From an uncultured Eudoraea sp. (GTDB lineage: Bacteria > Bacteroidota > Bacteroidia > Flavobacteriales > Flavobacteriaceae), in the NCBI RefSeq assembly GCF_947260015.1, contig NZ_CAMYOM010000012.1, positions 1 to 64,000 on the forward strand: DNA of 64,000 nt. Direction: 5' to 3'. The translations under genes were made by a program, and so were the position numbers. Below, in pieces: positions 42,548 to 52,487 of this stretch; the stretch's first letter is position 1, and each line of letters opens with the position of its first letter. Below the pieces are notes generated by a model. It did no database searches. It was given only the letters and a program-made list of their open reading frames with translations, and had not been told where the DNA came from.

Positions 42548-44020
42548 ATGAATATCAACAATAAAAAAGTTGTAATCATTGGATCGGGTTTTTCATCCCT
42601 TTCTGCAGCCTGCTATCTGGCTAAAAAGGGCTTTAATGTTAGTCTTTATGAAAAGAATGATACAATTGGTGGAAGAGCCCGTCAGCTTACTAAAGATGGT
42701 TTTACCTTTGATATTGGTCCGAGTTGGTATTGGATGCCTGATATTTTTGATCGCTTCTTTGCAGATTTTGGCAAACAAACCTCAGACTATTACCAATTGG
42801 ATAAACTAAGCCCGGCCTATAAAATATTCTTTGAAGACGATACTATCACGATTGGGGACTGCATGGATAAAATTTGTGAGGAATTTGAGCGAATTGAAAA
42901 AGGCAGTTCCAAGCATCTTAAAAAATTTATCGCCAAGGCACAAAGAAATTATGATATTGCCATAAATGAAATTGTCTATCGTCCCGGACTTTCCCCTTTA
43001 GAGTTAGTAACGAAGGATACTATAATAAGAGTAGACCAATTCTTTAAAACAGTAAGTCAGGAAGTTCGTAAAAAATTTAAAAACCCGAAACTTATTTCAA
43101 CACTGGAATTCCCGGTGTTATTTCTTGGAGCCAAGCCGAGCAATACCCCTGCTTTCTATAGTTTTATGAATTTTGCAGATTTTGGACTTGGTACCTGGCA
43201 TCCTAAGGGAGGTATGTACCAGATAATTCTAGCAATGAAAAGTTTAGCCCTGGAGTTAGGGGTTAGGATTCACACAGATAGCCCAGTAGAAAAGATCTTA
43301 GTGCATGAGGGTAAGGCAAACGGGATATTAGTGAATTCTGAAACAATAGTTGCTGATATGGTATTAAGCGGTGCCGATTATCATCATACAGAAACCTTAT
43401 TGGACAGCGCTTATCGGCAATATTCTGAAAAATATTGGCAGAGAAAAACCTTTGCTCCTTCTTCTTTACTCTTCTTTATTGGGTTTGACAAAAAATTAGA
43501 AAATGTTGAACATCATAATTTGTTTTTTGACACAGATTTTGGTCAGCATGCCTCTGAAATTTATGACAATCCCAAATGGCCATCCAGACCTTTATTTTAT
43601 GCGAACTTCCCTTCAATAACAGATAAAAGTATGGCTCCCGGTAACAAGGAAACTGCTTTTTTCCTGATTCCATTAGCCCCGGGATTAGAGGATACACCTG
43701 AACTTAGGGAACAGTATTTTGATATTATCTTGAAAAGATTCCAGGAACGGACTAAACAGAGTGTTGAAAATAATATTATATTTAAAAAATCGTTTTGTAT
43801 AAATGACTTTAAAGAACAATACAATTCTTATAAAGGAAATGCCTATGGAATGGCCAATACATTATCACAAACGGCTTTTATGAGGCCAGGATTGAAGAGT
43901 AAAAAAATTAATAATCTATTTTTCACCGGACAACTTACAGTCCCCGGGCCAGGAGTTCCTCCTTCTTTAATTTCGGGAAAATTAGTTTCTGAATTAATAG
44001 AGAAAAATAATAATAGTTAG
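42548..44020 (+). CDS. crtI: Phytoene desaturase CrtI
   Basis: 490 aa, FAD-dependent. The dinucleotide motif is VIIGSGFSSLSAACYLAKKG (residues about 9-28), and the C-terminal CrtI signature is FFTGQLTVPGPGVPPSLISGKLV. Length is normal. It converts phytoene to lycopene in four steps. The gene starts 22 bp after the CarH-like regulator and is followed after 3 bp by crtB, one operon. Confidence 0.95.
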   Translation: MNINNKKVVIIGSGFSSLSAACYLAKKGFNVSLYEKNDTIGGRARQLTKDGFTFDIGPSWYWMPDIFDRFFADFGKQTSDYYQLDKLSPAYKIFFEDDTITIGDCMDKICEEFERIEKGSSKHLKKFIAKAQRNYDIAINEIVYRPGLSPLELVTKDTIIRVDQFFKTVSQEVRKKFKNPKLISTLEFPVLFLGAKPSNTPAFYSFMNFADFGLGTWHPKGGMYQIILAMKSLALELGVRIHTDSPVEKILVHEGKANGILVNSETIVADMVLSGADYHHTETLLDSAYRQYSEKYWQRKTFAPSSLLFFIGFDKKLENVEHHNLFFDTDFGQHASEIYDNPKWPSRPLFYANFPSITDKSMAPGNKETAFFLIPLAPGLEDTPELREQYFDIILKRFQERTKQSVENNIIFKKSFCINDFKEQYNSYKGNAYGMANTLSQTAFMRPGLKSKKINNLFFTGQLTVPGPGVPPSLISGKLVSELIEKNNNS

Positions 44021-44023
44021 TAA

Positions 44024-44863
44024 ATGAAAGCAATTTTCGATAATATTTCCTTTGAATGCAGCAAAATTGTAACTCAATCTTATAGTACATCCTTTTCGCT
44101 AGCTACAAAAATGTTATCCTCCTCCATAAGGGGTGACATATACAATATATATGGTTTTGTTCGTTGTGCTGACGAGATAGTCGATGCCTTCCATGACTAT
44201 GACAAAGAGACATTATTCAACAAATTTGAAGAGGATCTTGAGACAAGTTTAATAGACAAAATAAGCCTTAATCCTATACTAAATGCCTTTCAACATACAT
44301 ACCATAAATACCAAATTCCACATCATTTGGTTAGTTCATTTATGAAAAGTATGAGAATGGATCTTAATAAAAGTGTTTACAGTACGGAAGCAGAATTTAA
44401 AGAATACATTTATGGATCTGCGGACGTTGTAGGCCTGATGTGTCTACGCGTTTTTGTTAAAGGGGACGATGATCGCTATGAAGCCCTTAAAGATTCTGCA
44501 ATGGCTTTGGGGTCTGCGTTTCAAAAGGTTAATTTTCTAAGAGACCTTAAGGCCGATTATGAACATTTAAACCGTTCTTATTTTCCAAACACGAACCTCC
44601 TGGATCTAGATGAAACGTCGAAATTAAGGATTGTCGAAGAAATAAAAACAGATTTTAAAATGGCATTTGACGGAATAGTTCAACTTCCTAACGAAGCAAA
44701 ATTTGGTGTTTATACCGCTTATAAATATTATTATAAATTGCTCCGTAAGTTACAGAAAACGCCGTCTATGGAAATCAAAAACACTAGAATACGGGTGCCC
44801 AACTATCAAAAATTCGGACTTCTTGCAAAGTCCTATGTAAATTATAAACTGAACTTATACTAG
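44024..44863 (+). CDS. crtB: Phytoene synthase CrtB
   Basis: 279 aa squalene/phytoene synthase. The two Asp-rich magnesium sites are DEIVD (about residues 46-50) and RDLKADYEHLNRSYFP (about 184-199). It joins two geranylgeranyl diphosphates to phytoene. It is three bases after crtI and one base before crtZ. A geranylgeranyl diphosphate synthase is not in the window. Confidence 0.95.
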   Translation: MKAIFDNISFECSKIVTQSYSTSFSLATKMLSSSIRGDIYNIYGFVRCADEIVDAFHDYDKETLFNKFEEDLETSLIDKISLNPILNAFQHTYHKYQIPHHLVSSFMKSMRMDLNKSVYSTEAEFKEYIYGSADVVGLMCLRVFVKGDDDRYEALKDSAMALGSAFQKVNFLRDLKADYEHLNRSYFPNTNLLDLDETSKLRIVEEIKTDFKMAFDGIVQLPNEAKFGVYTAYKYYYKLLRKLQKTPSMEIKNTRIRVPNYQKFGLLAKSYVNYKLNLY

Positions 44864-44864
44864 C

Positions 44865-45314
44865 ATGAAAATTATAATCTGGATCTTAATTTTCCTTGGC
44901 ACATTTGGTTTAATGGAGTTTATGGCCTGGTTTACTCACAAGTACATAATGCATGGTTTTTTATGGAGTTTGCACAGTGACCATCATAAAAAAGATCATG
45001 GTTCATGGTTTGAACGCAATGATGCTTTCTTTATATTTTATGCAGTTGTTAGCATGACCTTTTTCTATTTGGCGTCCTATACGTCCTTCTGGTACGGATG
45101 GCCATTAGGCTTTGGTATCATGGCCTATGGTGCTGCGTACTTCATGGTTCATGATATTTTCATTCATCAACGATTTAAAATGTTTAGAAATGCCAATAAC
45201 TGGTATGCCAAAGGTGTACGCAGGGCGCATAAAATGCACCATAAGCATATTGGCAAAGAAAAAGGTGAATGTTTTGGAATGCTGATTGTTCCTTTTAAGT
45301 ATTTTAAGAAATAA
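44865..45314 (+). CDS. crtZ: Beta-carotene hydroxylase CrtZ
   Basis: 149 aa membrane-bound diiron hydroxylase of the fatty acid hydroxylase superfamily. The histidine clusters HKYIMHG, HSDHHKK, HDIFIHQ and HKMHHKH are all present, with about four membrane helices. It adds 3-hydroxyl groups, giving zeaxanthin from beta-carotene. A lycopene cyclase gene, needed for its substrate, is not adjacent and must lie elsewhere. The neighbour on the right is convergent. Confidence 0.94.
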   Translation: MKIIIWILIFLGTFGLMEFMAWFTHKYIMHGFLWSLHSDHHKKDHGSWFERNDAFFIFYAVVSMTFFYLASYTSFWYGWPLGFGIMAYGAAYFMVHDIFIHQRFKMFRNANNWYAKGVRRAHKMHHKHIGKEKGECFGMLIVPFKYFKK

Positions 45315-45373
45315 ATGGGCTCAATATAGTATTCAATAAAATGGTGAATATCTAAGCTTCCGAAAGCTAATAA

Positions 45374-45931
45374 TTATTTTAAGAGGCCATCCAATAGACT
45401 GCGAACGCTTTGTGAGTTCCAATCAGCAGATCCTGTCTCAGCTACAACAATATTTCCTTTTTTATCTATAATAAAAGTTGTTGGTAAAGCTGCAGAGTAT
45501 AAGGTTTTTGGTGTAAATCCAGATTCGAAATAGACCGGCAAATTATATTTTTTCTTCATCATGAAGTTAGACACTTTTTCTTTTTTATCCCTGGCAATAA
45601 ATAAAAAAGTAACCTTTTCCCCATACGCGTCATATAGCAGTTGTAAATCGGGCATTTCTGCAACACAAGGTGGACACCAGGTAGCCCAGAAATTAATAAA
45701 TATAACATCTCCCTTGTAATCCAGGAGATTCACGGTATTACCTTTTGAATTCACCAGTTTAAAATCATAATCCTCTAAAAACTGCTGAGCTCTCTCTTCA
45801 ACAGGAACAGGATTGTGAGATATTAACCTGTTAAGATATACTTTAGCATGAAAACCTATCGGTGTAAAAAAATAAAGCGCCAATAATAGAATAATAGCAA
45901 TATTGACTAGCTGTGTCTTTTTTAATTTCAC
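45374..45931 (-). CDS. TlpA/ResA-like membrane-anchored thioredoxin
   Basis: 185 aa with an N-terminal membrane anchor (about residues 8-27) and a periplasmic thioredoxin fold. The active site is W-C86-P-P-C89 in FINFWATWCPPCVAEMP. The cis-proline lies in ALPTTFIID. Such proteins reduce disulfides in apo-cytochromes or other envelope proteins. It starts 2 bp after the paralogue upstream, which lacks the first cysteine. Confidence 0.9.
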   Translation of the reverse strand: MKLKKTQLVNIAIILLLALYFFTPIGFHAKVYLNRLISHNPVPVEERAQQFLEDYDFKLVNSKGNTVNLLDYKGDVIFINFWATWCPPCVAEMPDLQLLYDAYGEKVTFLFIARDKKEKVSNFMMKKKYNLPVYFESGFTPKTLYSAALPTTFIIDKKGNIVVAETGSADWNSQSVRSLLDGLLK

Positions 45932-45933
45932 TT

Positions 45934-46509
45934 CTAATTTATTAATTCATTGATAAGGTTATAGATTGTTTTATTATCCCAATCGGCAATTCCTTCTTGT
46001 TTTACTCTAATATAGCCTTTTTTATCAATTATATAGGACGATGGCGGCTTAAGAATAGTTAAGGGGGATCTCTCACCAATAATAAGATAGGTTACCGGAA
46101 AAGTAAATTTATTCTCTTTCATAAATTCCTCTACTGGAAGCTTTTCCTCATCAGTAATTATATAGAAATCGACCTTATCCTTATATTTATCATATAGGTT
46201 CTGTATACTTTTGAGTTCTGCCGCACAGGGCAGGCGCCATGAAGCCCAGAAATTAATAAAAACTACATTCCCTTTGGATTTTTCAAAATTGAAGAATTCC
46301 CATTTCGCATTTTTTAACTTCCAGTTATAATCTGTTATTTGCTGTTGTTGTCCAACTTCAATAACCTCCGGACGAAAGGAAAATATTTGGTTTAATAAAA
46401 CTTTACCATAATACCCAAGCGGGGTTACAAAAAAGGAAAGCACGAAAGCCATGAATAGTATATTTAAAATGGTTTTCCTGCTTACTTTCATTTTATTATG
46501 GTTTGACAA
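45934..46509 (-). CDS. TlpA-like paralogue lacking the first active-site Cys
   Basis: 191 aa (a start at M7, 46491, would give a more usual anchor). Same architecture as its neighbour: one membrane anchor (about 14-30) and a thioredoxin fold with VFINFWASWRLPCAAELK. The motif is W91-R92-L-P-C95, so the attacking cysteine of C-x-x-C is Arg while the resolving Cys remains. It cannot act as a normal dithiol oxidoreductase; a chaperone, monothiol or partner-binding role beside the intact paralogue is possible. Confidence 0.85.
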   Translation of the reverse strand: MSNHNKMKVSRKTILNILFMAFVLSFFVTPLGYYGKVLLNQIFSFRPEVIEVGQQQQITDYNWKLKNAKWEFFNFEKSKGNVVFINFWASWRLPCAAELKSIQNLYDKYKDKVDFYIITDEEKLPVEEFMKENKFTFPVTYLIIGERSPLTILKPPSSYIIDKKGYIRVKQEGIADWDNKTIYNLINELIN

Positions 46510-46516
46510 AACTAAA

Positions 46517-46542
46517 TAACTCCCGAGAAATATCGGGAGTTA
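46517..46542. terminator. Hairpin terminator after aconitase
   Basis: TAACTCCCGA (46517-46526) pairs with TCGGGAGTTA (46533-46542). It lies 24 bp past the aconitase stop on the minus strand and is followed by a T-rich stretch in that direction, so it separates acn from the TlpA-like pair. Confidence 0.85.
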
Positions 46543-46565
46543 CTTTATTAAATTTAATATGTAAT

Positions 46566-48833
46566 TTATACCACATTGTCCTTCTTTATTACATTAAGAG
46601 CAGAACCTTCACGGAACCATTCAATCTGCTGCAGATTGTAGGTGTGTTTCGCTTGGATTAAATCCTTGGATCCGTCCGCATGCACAACTTCAATAATCAA
46701 TGGTTTATCCGGAGTAAATTCTTTAATATCAATAAAGTTAAAGGTGTCATCTTCCTGGATAAGGTCATAGTCACTTTCATTCGCAAAAGTCAATGCTAAC
46801 ATACCTTGTTTTTTCAGATTGGTTTCGTGAATACGGGCAAAAGACTTTACAAGGACCGCCGCTACGCCTAAATGTCTGGGCTGCATAGCCGCGTGTTCAC
46901 GGGAAGATCCTTCACCATAATTATGATCACCAACTACAATGGTCTTTATACCCTTGGCCTTATATGCTCTCTGCGTATCTGGTACCCCACCATATTCTCC
47001 ACTTAATTGATTTTTTACAAAATTTGTCTTTTTGTTAAAAGCATTTACAGCGCCTATCAAGGTATTATTTGCAATATTATCCAAATGCCCCCGGTATCTA
47101 AGCCATGGGCCAGCCATTGAAATGTGGTCTGTTGTACATTTACCAAATGCTTTAATAAGAAGCTTCATGTTTTGAAGACTATCCGCAGAAATAGGTACAA
47201 AAGGTTCCAAAACCTGCAACCTCTCGGAATCTTTTGCTACGACTACTTCAACCCCACTACCATCTTCATCTGGTGCCAGGTATCCTGCATCATCAACCTC
47301 AAAACCTTTTGGTGGTAATTCAATTCCCACTGGTTCTTTTAATTTAATTTCCTTACCATCTTCATTTATTAGAGTATCATTCATAGGGTCAAAATCTAAC
47401 CTTCCCGAAAGTGCAATGGCCGCTACCATTTCAGGAGAACCCACAAAAGCATGTGTGTTGGGATTACCATCTGCCCTTTTGGAAAAATTTCGGTTAAAAG
47501 AATGTACAATAGTATTTTTCTCATCGCCTTTGAGATCACTTCTGTCCCATTGTCCAATGCAAGGACCGCATGCGTTGGTAAAAATGGTTGCTCCCAGGTT
47601 TTCAAATATCTCCAGTAAGCCGTCACGTTCCGCCGTATATCTGATTTGTTCTGATCCCGGGTTAATTCCAAAATCGGATTTTGGCTTTATATTATTGTCC
47701 ACAGCTTGCTTGGCAATAGATGCAGCCCTGGTTAAGTCTTCATAGGAAGAATTAGTACAAGACCCTATAAGCCCCCAGTCAACCTGAAGAGGCCAATCAT
47801 TTGTCCTGGCTTTAGGACCTAGTTCGCCAACAGGTGTTGCCAAATCTGGTGTAAAAGGACCATTAAGATGTGGTCTTAGATCATTTAAATTAATTTCTAT
47901 CAGTTCATCGAAGTACTTTTCCGGTTCTGCATAAACCTCTGAATCTGCGGTCAGATACTCCTTCACCTCATTTGCCGCATCGGCAATAGCACTTCTGTCT
48001 GTTGCACGCAGATATCTTTCCATGGAGGCATCATAACCAAAGGTGGAAGTAGTAGCCCCAATTTCTGCACCCATATTACATATAGTGCCTTTGCCGGTAC
48101 AAGAGAGATTCTTAGCACCTTCACCAAAATATTCTACAATTGCTCCGGTTCCACCTTTTACGGTTAGAATACCAGCTACTTTTAGTATCACATCCTTGGC
48201 GGAAGTCCAACCCGAAATCTTACCTGTAAGCTTAACACCAATTAATTTTGGAAACTTAAGTTCCCAGGCCATACCTGCCATAACATCAACGGCATCTGCT
48301 CCTCCAACACCAATGGCTAACATTCCCAAGCCTCCAGCATTTACAGTATGTGAATCTGTCCCTATCATCATACCGCCCGGAAAAGCATAGTTTTCCAAAA
48401 CCACCTGATGAATAATTCCAGCTCCTGGCTTCCAAAAACCTATTCCGTATTTATTTGAAACTGATTCTAAAAAGTTGAATACCTCGGCACTTGTGCTATT
48501 AGCAGTTTTTAAATCAATAGCCGCCCCGCTCTTTGCCTGGATTAAATGATCGCAATGGACCGTAGTGGGAACTGCAACCTTAGGCTTGCCCGCCTGCATA
48601 AATTGTAGAAGCGCCATCTGAGCAGTGGCATCCTGACATGCCACTCTATCCGGTGCAAAATCTACGTAATCCTTTGCTCGTTTAAAAGCCTTTGTAGGTT
48701 CGCCCTCCCAAAGATGAGCATATAAAATTTTCTCGGAAAGTGTCAATGGTCTTCCAACTATATCACGTGCCTTGTCAATACGTTCCGCTAAATTGGCGTA
48801 AACCCCTTTAATCATGTCAATATCAAATGCCAT
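46566..48833 (-). CDS. acn: Aconitate hydratase (mitochondrial-type)
   Basis: 755 aa, TCA-cycle enzyme interconverting citrate and isocitrate. Iron-sulfur cysteines lie in [11 protein letters not shown] and [13 protein letters not shown]; the swivel domain has [18 protein letters not shown] and [11 protein letters not shown]. The length and start ([18 protein letters not shown]) match the aconitase group typical of Bacteroidota and close to mitochondrial ACO2, not E. coli AcnA or AcnB. It is a single gene with a clear terminator. Confidence 0.96.
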   Translation of the reverse strand: MAFDIDMIKGVYANLAERIDKARDIVGRPLTLSEKILYAHLWEGEPTKAFKRAKDYVDFAPDRVACQDATAQMALLQFMQAGKPKVAVPTTVHCDHLIQAKSGAAIDLKTANSTSAEVFNFLESVSNKYGIGFWKPGAGIIHQVVLENYAFPGGMMIGTDSHTVNAGGLGMLAIGVGGADAVDVMAGMAWELKFPKLIGVKLTGKISGWTSAKDVILKVAGILTVKGGTGAIVEYFGEGAKNLSCTGKGTICNMGAEIGATTSTFGYDASMERYLRATDRSAIADAANEVKEYLTADSEVYAEPEKYFDELIEINLNDLRPHLNGPFTPDLATPVGELGPKARTNDWPLQVDWGLIGSCTNSSYEDLTRAASIAKQAVDNNIKPKSDFGINPGSEQIRYTAERDGLLEIFENLGATIFTNACGPCIGQWDRSDLKGDEKNTIVHSFNRNFSKRADGNPNTHAFVGSPEMVAAIALSGRLDFDPMNDTLINEDGKEIKLKEPVGIELPPKGFEVDDAGYLAPDEDGSGVEVVVAKDSERLQVLEPFVPISADSLQNMKLLIKAFGKCTTDHISMAGPWLRYRGHLDNIANNTLIGAVNAFNKKTNFVKNQLSGEYGGVPDTQRAYKAKGIKTIVVGDHNYGEGSSREHAAMQPRHLGVAAVLVKSFARIHETNLKKQGMLALTFANESDYDLIQEDDTFNFIDIKEFTPDKPLIIEVVHADGSKDLIQAKHTYNLQQIEWFREGSALNVIKKDNVV

Positions 48834-49081
48834 TATTCTGAGTTTTTTCTGTTAATTGAATTTCGTAAAATTAGTAAAACCCGCGGGGGTAAAGAAATTT
48901 TTAGAATAGGATTATATATTTAATATGGTTATAAGATCACTATATTTTTTAATTCTTCCAAACTTGAGAAAAATGGGAAATCGGATTTTCTCTGCCCAGG
49001 AGGTTCTATACTTTTTATAGCAATCAGACTGATTCGAAAAATAATCTTGTACCTTCTTCACAGAAGATCTACGATACTACA

Positions 49082-50035
49082 TTAAAGAAGTTTATTTATT
49101 ATCTCTTCTTCTGAGATACCTTCGGCCTCTGCTTTATAATTCTTAATTATTCTATGTCTGAGAATACCCATTGCAACCGCCTGCACGTCTTCTATATCCG
49201 GGGAGAATTTGCCATTAATTGCAGCGTGGGCCTTGGCCCCTAAAATAAGGTTCTGTGAAGCCCGTGGTCCTGCACCCCAATCCAGGTATTGTTTAACATA
49301 ATCGGAAGAAGTCTCTAATCCCGGTCGGGTACTGCTTACCAATTTTACCGCATAATCCACAACATTATCCGGAACGGGTATTCTTCTAACCAAATGCTGA
49401 ACTTCTAAAATCTCCTCTGCATTCATTAAGGAATTTACCTCAGGAAATTCATCATTGGTAGTTGTTTTTACTACTTGTGTTTCTTCCTCAACAGATGGAT
49501 ATTTTAATTCTATTGCAAACATAAATCGATCCAGTTGCGCTTCCGGAAGCGGATAAGTGCCTTCCTGTTCAATAGGGTTTTGTGTGGCGAGAACAAAATA
49601 TGGCCGGGAAAGTTTATGCTGTACTCCTGTTATTGTTACTGCCCTTTCCTGCATAGCCTCTAAAAGGGCTGCTTGTGTTTTAGGTGGTGTTCTATTAATT
49701 TCATCTGCCAAAATTATATTGGCAAAAATAGGGCCCTTAATAAATTTGAAATTCCTATTCTGATCTAATATCTCACTTCCTAAAATATCACTGGGCATCA
49801 GGTCTGGGGTAAACTGTATTCTTTTAAAGTCGAGCCCCAAAATACGGGCAATTGTGTTTACCATTAAGGTTTTGGCTAATCCGGGAACACCAATAAGCAA
49901 GGAATGACCCCCTGTATAGATAGATAGAAGAATTTGGTCTATTACCAGGTCCTGGCCAACAATTATCTTAGCTATTTCATTTCTTAAAGCCTTATGTTTG
50001 GCTACTAAATTTTTGATTGCTGTAACGTCAGACAT
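49082..50035 (-). CDS. MoxR-family AAA ATPase
   Basis: 317 aa. Walker A GVPGLAKT (about residues 56-63), Walker B IILADEINRTPPKTQAALLEAMQE, sensor 1 VLATQNPIEQEGTYPLPEAQLDRF. MoxR ATPases act as chaperones with VWA or DUF58 proteins. Those partners are absent downstream, where the next gene is aconitase. Instead it follows two SurA-like foldase genes (4 bp after the second), which suggests a link to envelope protein folding. Confidence 0.93.
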   Translation of the reverse strand: MSDVTAIKNLVAKHKALRNEIAKIIVGQDLVIDQILLSIYTGGHSLLIGVPGLAKTLMVNTIARILGLDFKRIQFTPDLMPSDILGSEILDQNRNFKFIKGPIFANIILADEINRTPPKTQAALLEAMQERAVTITGVQHKLSRPYFVLATQNPIEQEGTYPLPEAQLDRFMFAIELKYPSVEEETQVVKTTTNDEFPEVNSLMNAEEILEVQHLVRRIPVPDNVVDYAVKLVSSTRPGLETSSDYVKQYLDWGAGPRASQNLILGAKAHAAINGKFSPDIEDVQAVAMGILRHRIIKNYKAEAEGISEEEIINKLL

Positions 50036-50039
50036 CCCG

Positions 50040-51491
50040 CTATTCCTTTATCCATTTATTGGCGAATTCACAATCTCTATTATCTCCGCCAACACTTACA
50101 TAAGTATCCGCAATATGATCATTAAGCCATTTCCTAATAGTACTAAACTGCTTATCTCTTAGTGCAAGTTCCTGAATTTTAATATAGTCCTGGGCAAAAT
50201 TTGCCTCGTGCTCATCATATCTATTAGAAACCATCAAAATCTTATACCTGGGTGGGCCTCCGTTAGGATCCTGATCCAAAGTAGGTTGCGATATTTCGTT
50301 GTCTTTTAAGTTCCTTACCTGATTATATAGTGATGGATCCATCTTAGTAAGTTCAAAACGTGAATCAAAATTTATAGGATTTCTTAATAACCCTCCGTCA
50401 AACTTAGTTTCTTTTTCGTCTGAAAAATTCAATGCAGCTTCAGCGAATGTATATTTACCTTCTATCAACTGTTTTCTTATGGTATCCAACTCAACTCTGG
50501 CCTTCTCAATAGAAGATTGAGGTATCTCTGGTTGCAGGAGAATATGACGCAGGTCCAATTCCTGGCCCCTTATCTTTTCAATCAAAATAATATGGTACCC
50601 AAAAGGAGTCTCAAATGGTTCAGAAATTTCTCCCTGGCGCAAGCTAAAAGCCACATCCTTAAATTCTTTTACAAAAGGTGTTTCCCTTGTCATGCTATAA
50701 AAACCACCTTTGGACTTGGAGCCAGGATCCTTTGAATATAAAATTGCTTTTACGCTAAAACTGGCATCATTATCTTCACAATCTGCCTTTATTTCATTTA
50801 ACTTATTAATTGTTTTTTGTTTTTCCTCTTCAGGGATTTCAGGTATCTTAACTATCTGTGAAATTTCAAGTTCTGCGCCGAAAACAGGTCTTTCATCCTC
50901 GGGAATTTTACTAAAAAATTGTCTTACTTCTTCTGGTGTAACTTCAATTTCGCTGATAATTTTTTGTTGCATTTTCTCCGATAACATTCTCAACTTATTA
51001 ATATTGTACAATTCTTCACGGAAATCTTCAACGCTTTCTTTATTGTAAAAACTAAGGACTTTTTCCATAGATCCTACCTGCTGCACCAATTGTTGCATTT
51101 GACGGTCACTGGTAGAATTTACCTCATCATCAGACACCAAAATACTATCCTGGACCGCTTGATGGGCATATAAACGGTCTTCCATTAACTTTCCCAATAA
51201 ACCGCAGTGTGTAATATCGTCCATAGCAGCTCCCTGGCTACGCAAGTCTATCAGCGTTTTTTCAATATCGGAATCCAGAATCAGGTAATCTCCTACTACC
51301 GCCGAAATCCCATCTAGCTTAATCCTTTTAAATGTGTTTACAGTATCTTTTTTTACTTCATTATCAGCTACCAAAACAGTTTCTGGCGGTTCAATTTGAG
51401 TATCAGGGATAGAATCATTTTCCTGTGCTTGGGCACTGACGAAAACAATAAAAAAGAATAAAAATAACAGTAAGCTATTCCTGTTTGTCAT
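50040..51491 (-). CDS. SurA-like periplasmic peptidyl-prolyl isomerase
   Basis: 483 aa from the ATG at 51491, which gives the signal peptide TNRNSLLLFLFFFIVFVSAQAQ; an ATG 11 codons upstream (51524) would put extra charged residues before it. SurA-type N-terminal helical region (about 60-190), then two parvulin domains (about 200-300 and 300-400) with GFYSMTRETPFVKEFKDVAF and GYHIILIEK. It aids outer-membrane protein folding. Its start overlaps the end of the preceding gene by 17 bp. Confidence 0.85.
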   Translation of the reverse strand: MTNRNSLLLFLFFFIVFVSAQAQENDSIPDTQIEPPETVLVADNEVKKDTVNTFKRIKLDGISAVVGDYLILDSDIEKTLIDLRSQGAAMDDITHCGLLGKLMEDRLYAHQAVQDSILVSDDEVNSTSDRQMQQLVQQVGSMEKVLSFYNKESVEDFREELYNINKLRMLSEKMQQKIISEIEVTPEEVRQFFSKIPEDERPVFGAELEISQIVKIPEIPEEEKQKTINKLNEIKADCEDNDASFSVKAILYSKDPGSKSKGGFYSMTRETPFVKEFKDVAFSLRQGEISEPFETPFGYHIILIEKIRGQELDLRHILLQPEIPQSSIEKARVELDTIRKQLIEGKYTFAEAALNFSDEKETKFDGGLLRNPINFDSRFELTKMDPSLYNQVRNLKDNEISQPTLDQDPNGGPPRYKILMVSNRYDEHEANFAQDYIKIQELALRDKQFSTIRKWLNDHIADTYVSVGGDNRDCEFANKWIKE

Positions 51492-52371
51492 ATACTTCAA
51501 ATACTTTTTCCTTAGTTGCTTCATCTATAATTTCTGTTTCCAGTTTTCTTATGTAGTTTAATTTTCTTCTATTAAGAAGTACCTGTCTTATGGTAGGTTC
51601 TATGTAAGAGAGTGGCGCAATTTCATTAACGCCAAGCACATCGTTTATCTTTGTCAAATATACCCCCATTGCATCCTCTAATTCAAAAAATTGTGATTTT
51701 TTTAAGTATCTACTTTCATTATCAATATTCAAGGGAGGAATTTCTTCAATCACCCGGGAGGCAGGAACCCAAAGTGAGTCATTAAAATTCAATTTTTTAA
51801 ATTGTACACCTATAGAATCCAAATATTTAATGTCTTCCTGATTAAATCGCTTTAAACTCTCTGTTACCTCCTTTGTATTAAGAAATTGCAGGGGTAATTG
51901 AATAAACCTGAGTTTAATGATTTTTTCCTTGAGCTTAAAATTCTCTTTCTCTTCTTCGTAAAAGCTGCTTAATTCTGCCTTAGAGATTACCGTATCCTCT
52001 ACCTGATTTACCAAAGCTTCTTTATAGGCCCTGGTATATAGATCTGTTCGGTAATTAGAGACTAATTGTTCAAATTCTGCGATCTTTTCATCAGGTAAAT
52101 TAATCTTGGCTTTTTCCAGGAGTATCTGTTTTGTCGCCCAATTATTTATGTAATTGGTAACCATAGATGTACTATCCTGTTTTGTGATATTTTCACCAAG
52201 AACAACTTCAACCTCGTCCCAATACAAATAAGTATCCCCTACCCTGGCCAATGGTTCTTTGTTTACATCATTCTCCAAAAAAAAGGAATTACACGAAAAT
52301 AAAAAGAAAACCAAGGCAGCAATTCCTATATATATTCTTATATTTTTTGTCTGTAGGTTTAAAAAACGCAT
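51475..52371 (-). CDS. PpiC/SurA-like lipoprotein
   Basis: 298 aa from the ATG at 52371 (MRFLNLQTKNIRIYIG). The signal ends in LFSCNSF, a lipobox. The region about 35-160 is a helical foldase-like N-domain (ATKQILLEKAKINLPDEKIAEF), but the parvulin core is poorly conserved, so it may be a chaperone only. It is the first gene of the operon with the SurA-like isomerase and MoxR. Confidence 0.75.
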   Translation of the reverse strand: MRFLNLQTKNIRIYIGIAALVFFLFSCNSFFLENDVNKEPLARVGDTYLYWDEVEVVLGENITKQDSTSMVTNYINNWATKQILLEKAKINLPDEKIAEFEQLVSNYRTDLYTRAYKEALVNQVEDTVISKAELSSFYEEEKENFKLKEKIIKLRFIQLPLQFLNTKEVTESLKRFNQEDIKYLDSIGVQFKKLNFNDSLWVPASRVIEEIPPLNIDNESRYLKKSQFFELEDAMGVYLTKINDVLGVNEIAPLSYIEPTIRQVLLNRRKLNYIRKLETEIIDEATKEKVFEVYDKQE

Positions 52372-52487
52372 TCGACAAAAATAAGAATTCAATTCTGCTG
52401 GGCAAGTAATAGCAATATGGATTAACACATTTTTAGTACCTGCATAAATTTATTTAGTACATTAGTAGAGCTAACTACCTTATTATC

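Noticed and set aside
48043-48390. 115-codon plus-strand ORF inside aconitase
   Set aside because: Antisense to conserved aconitase codons, proline-rich with no recognisable domain.
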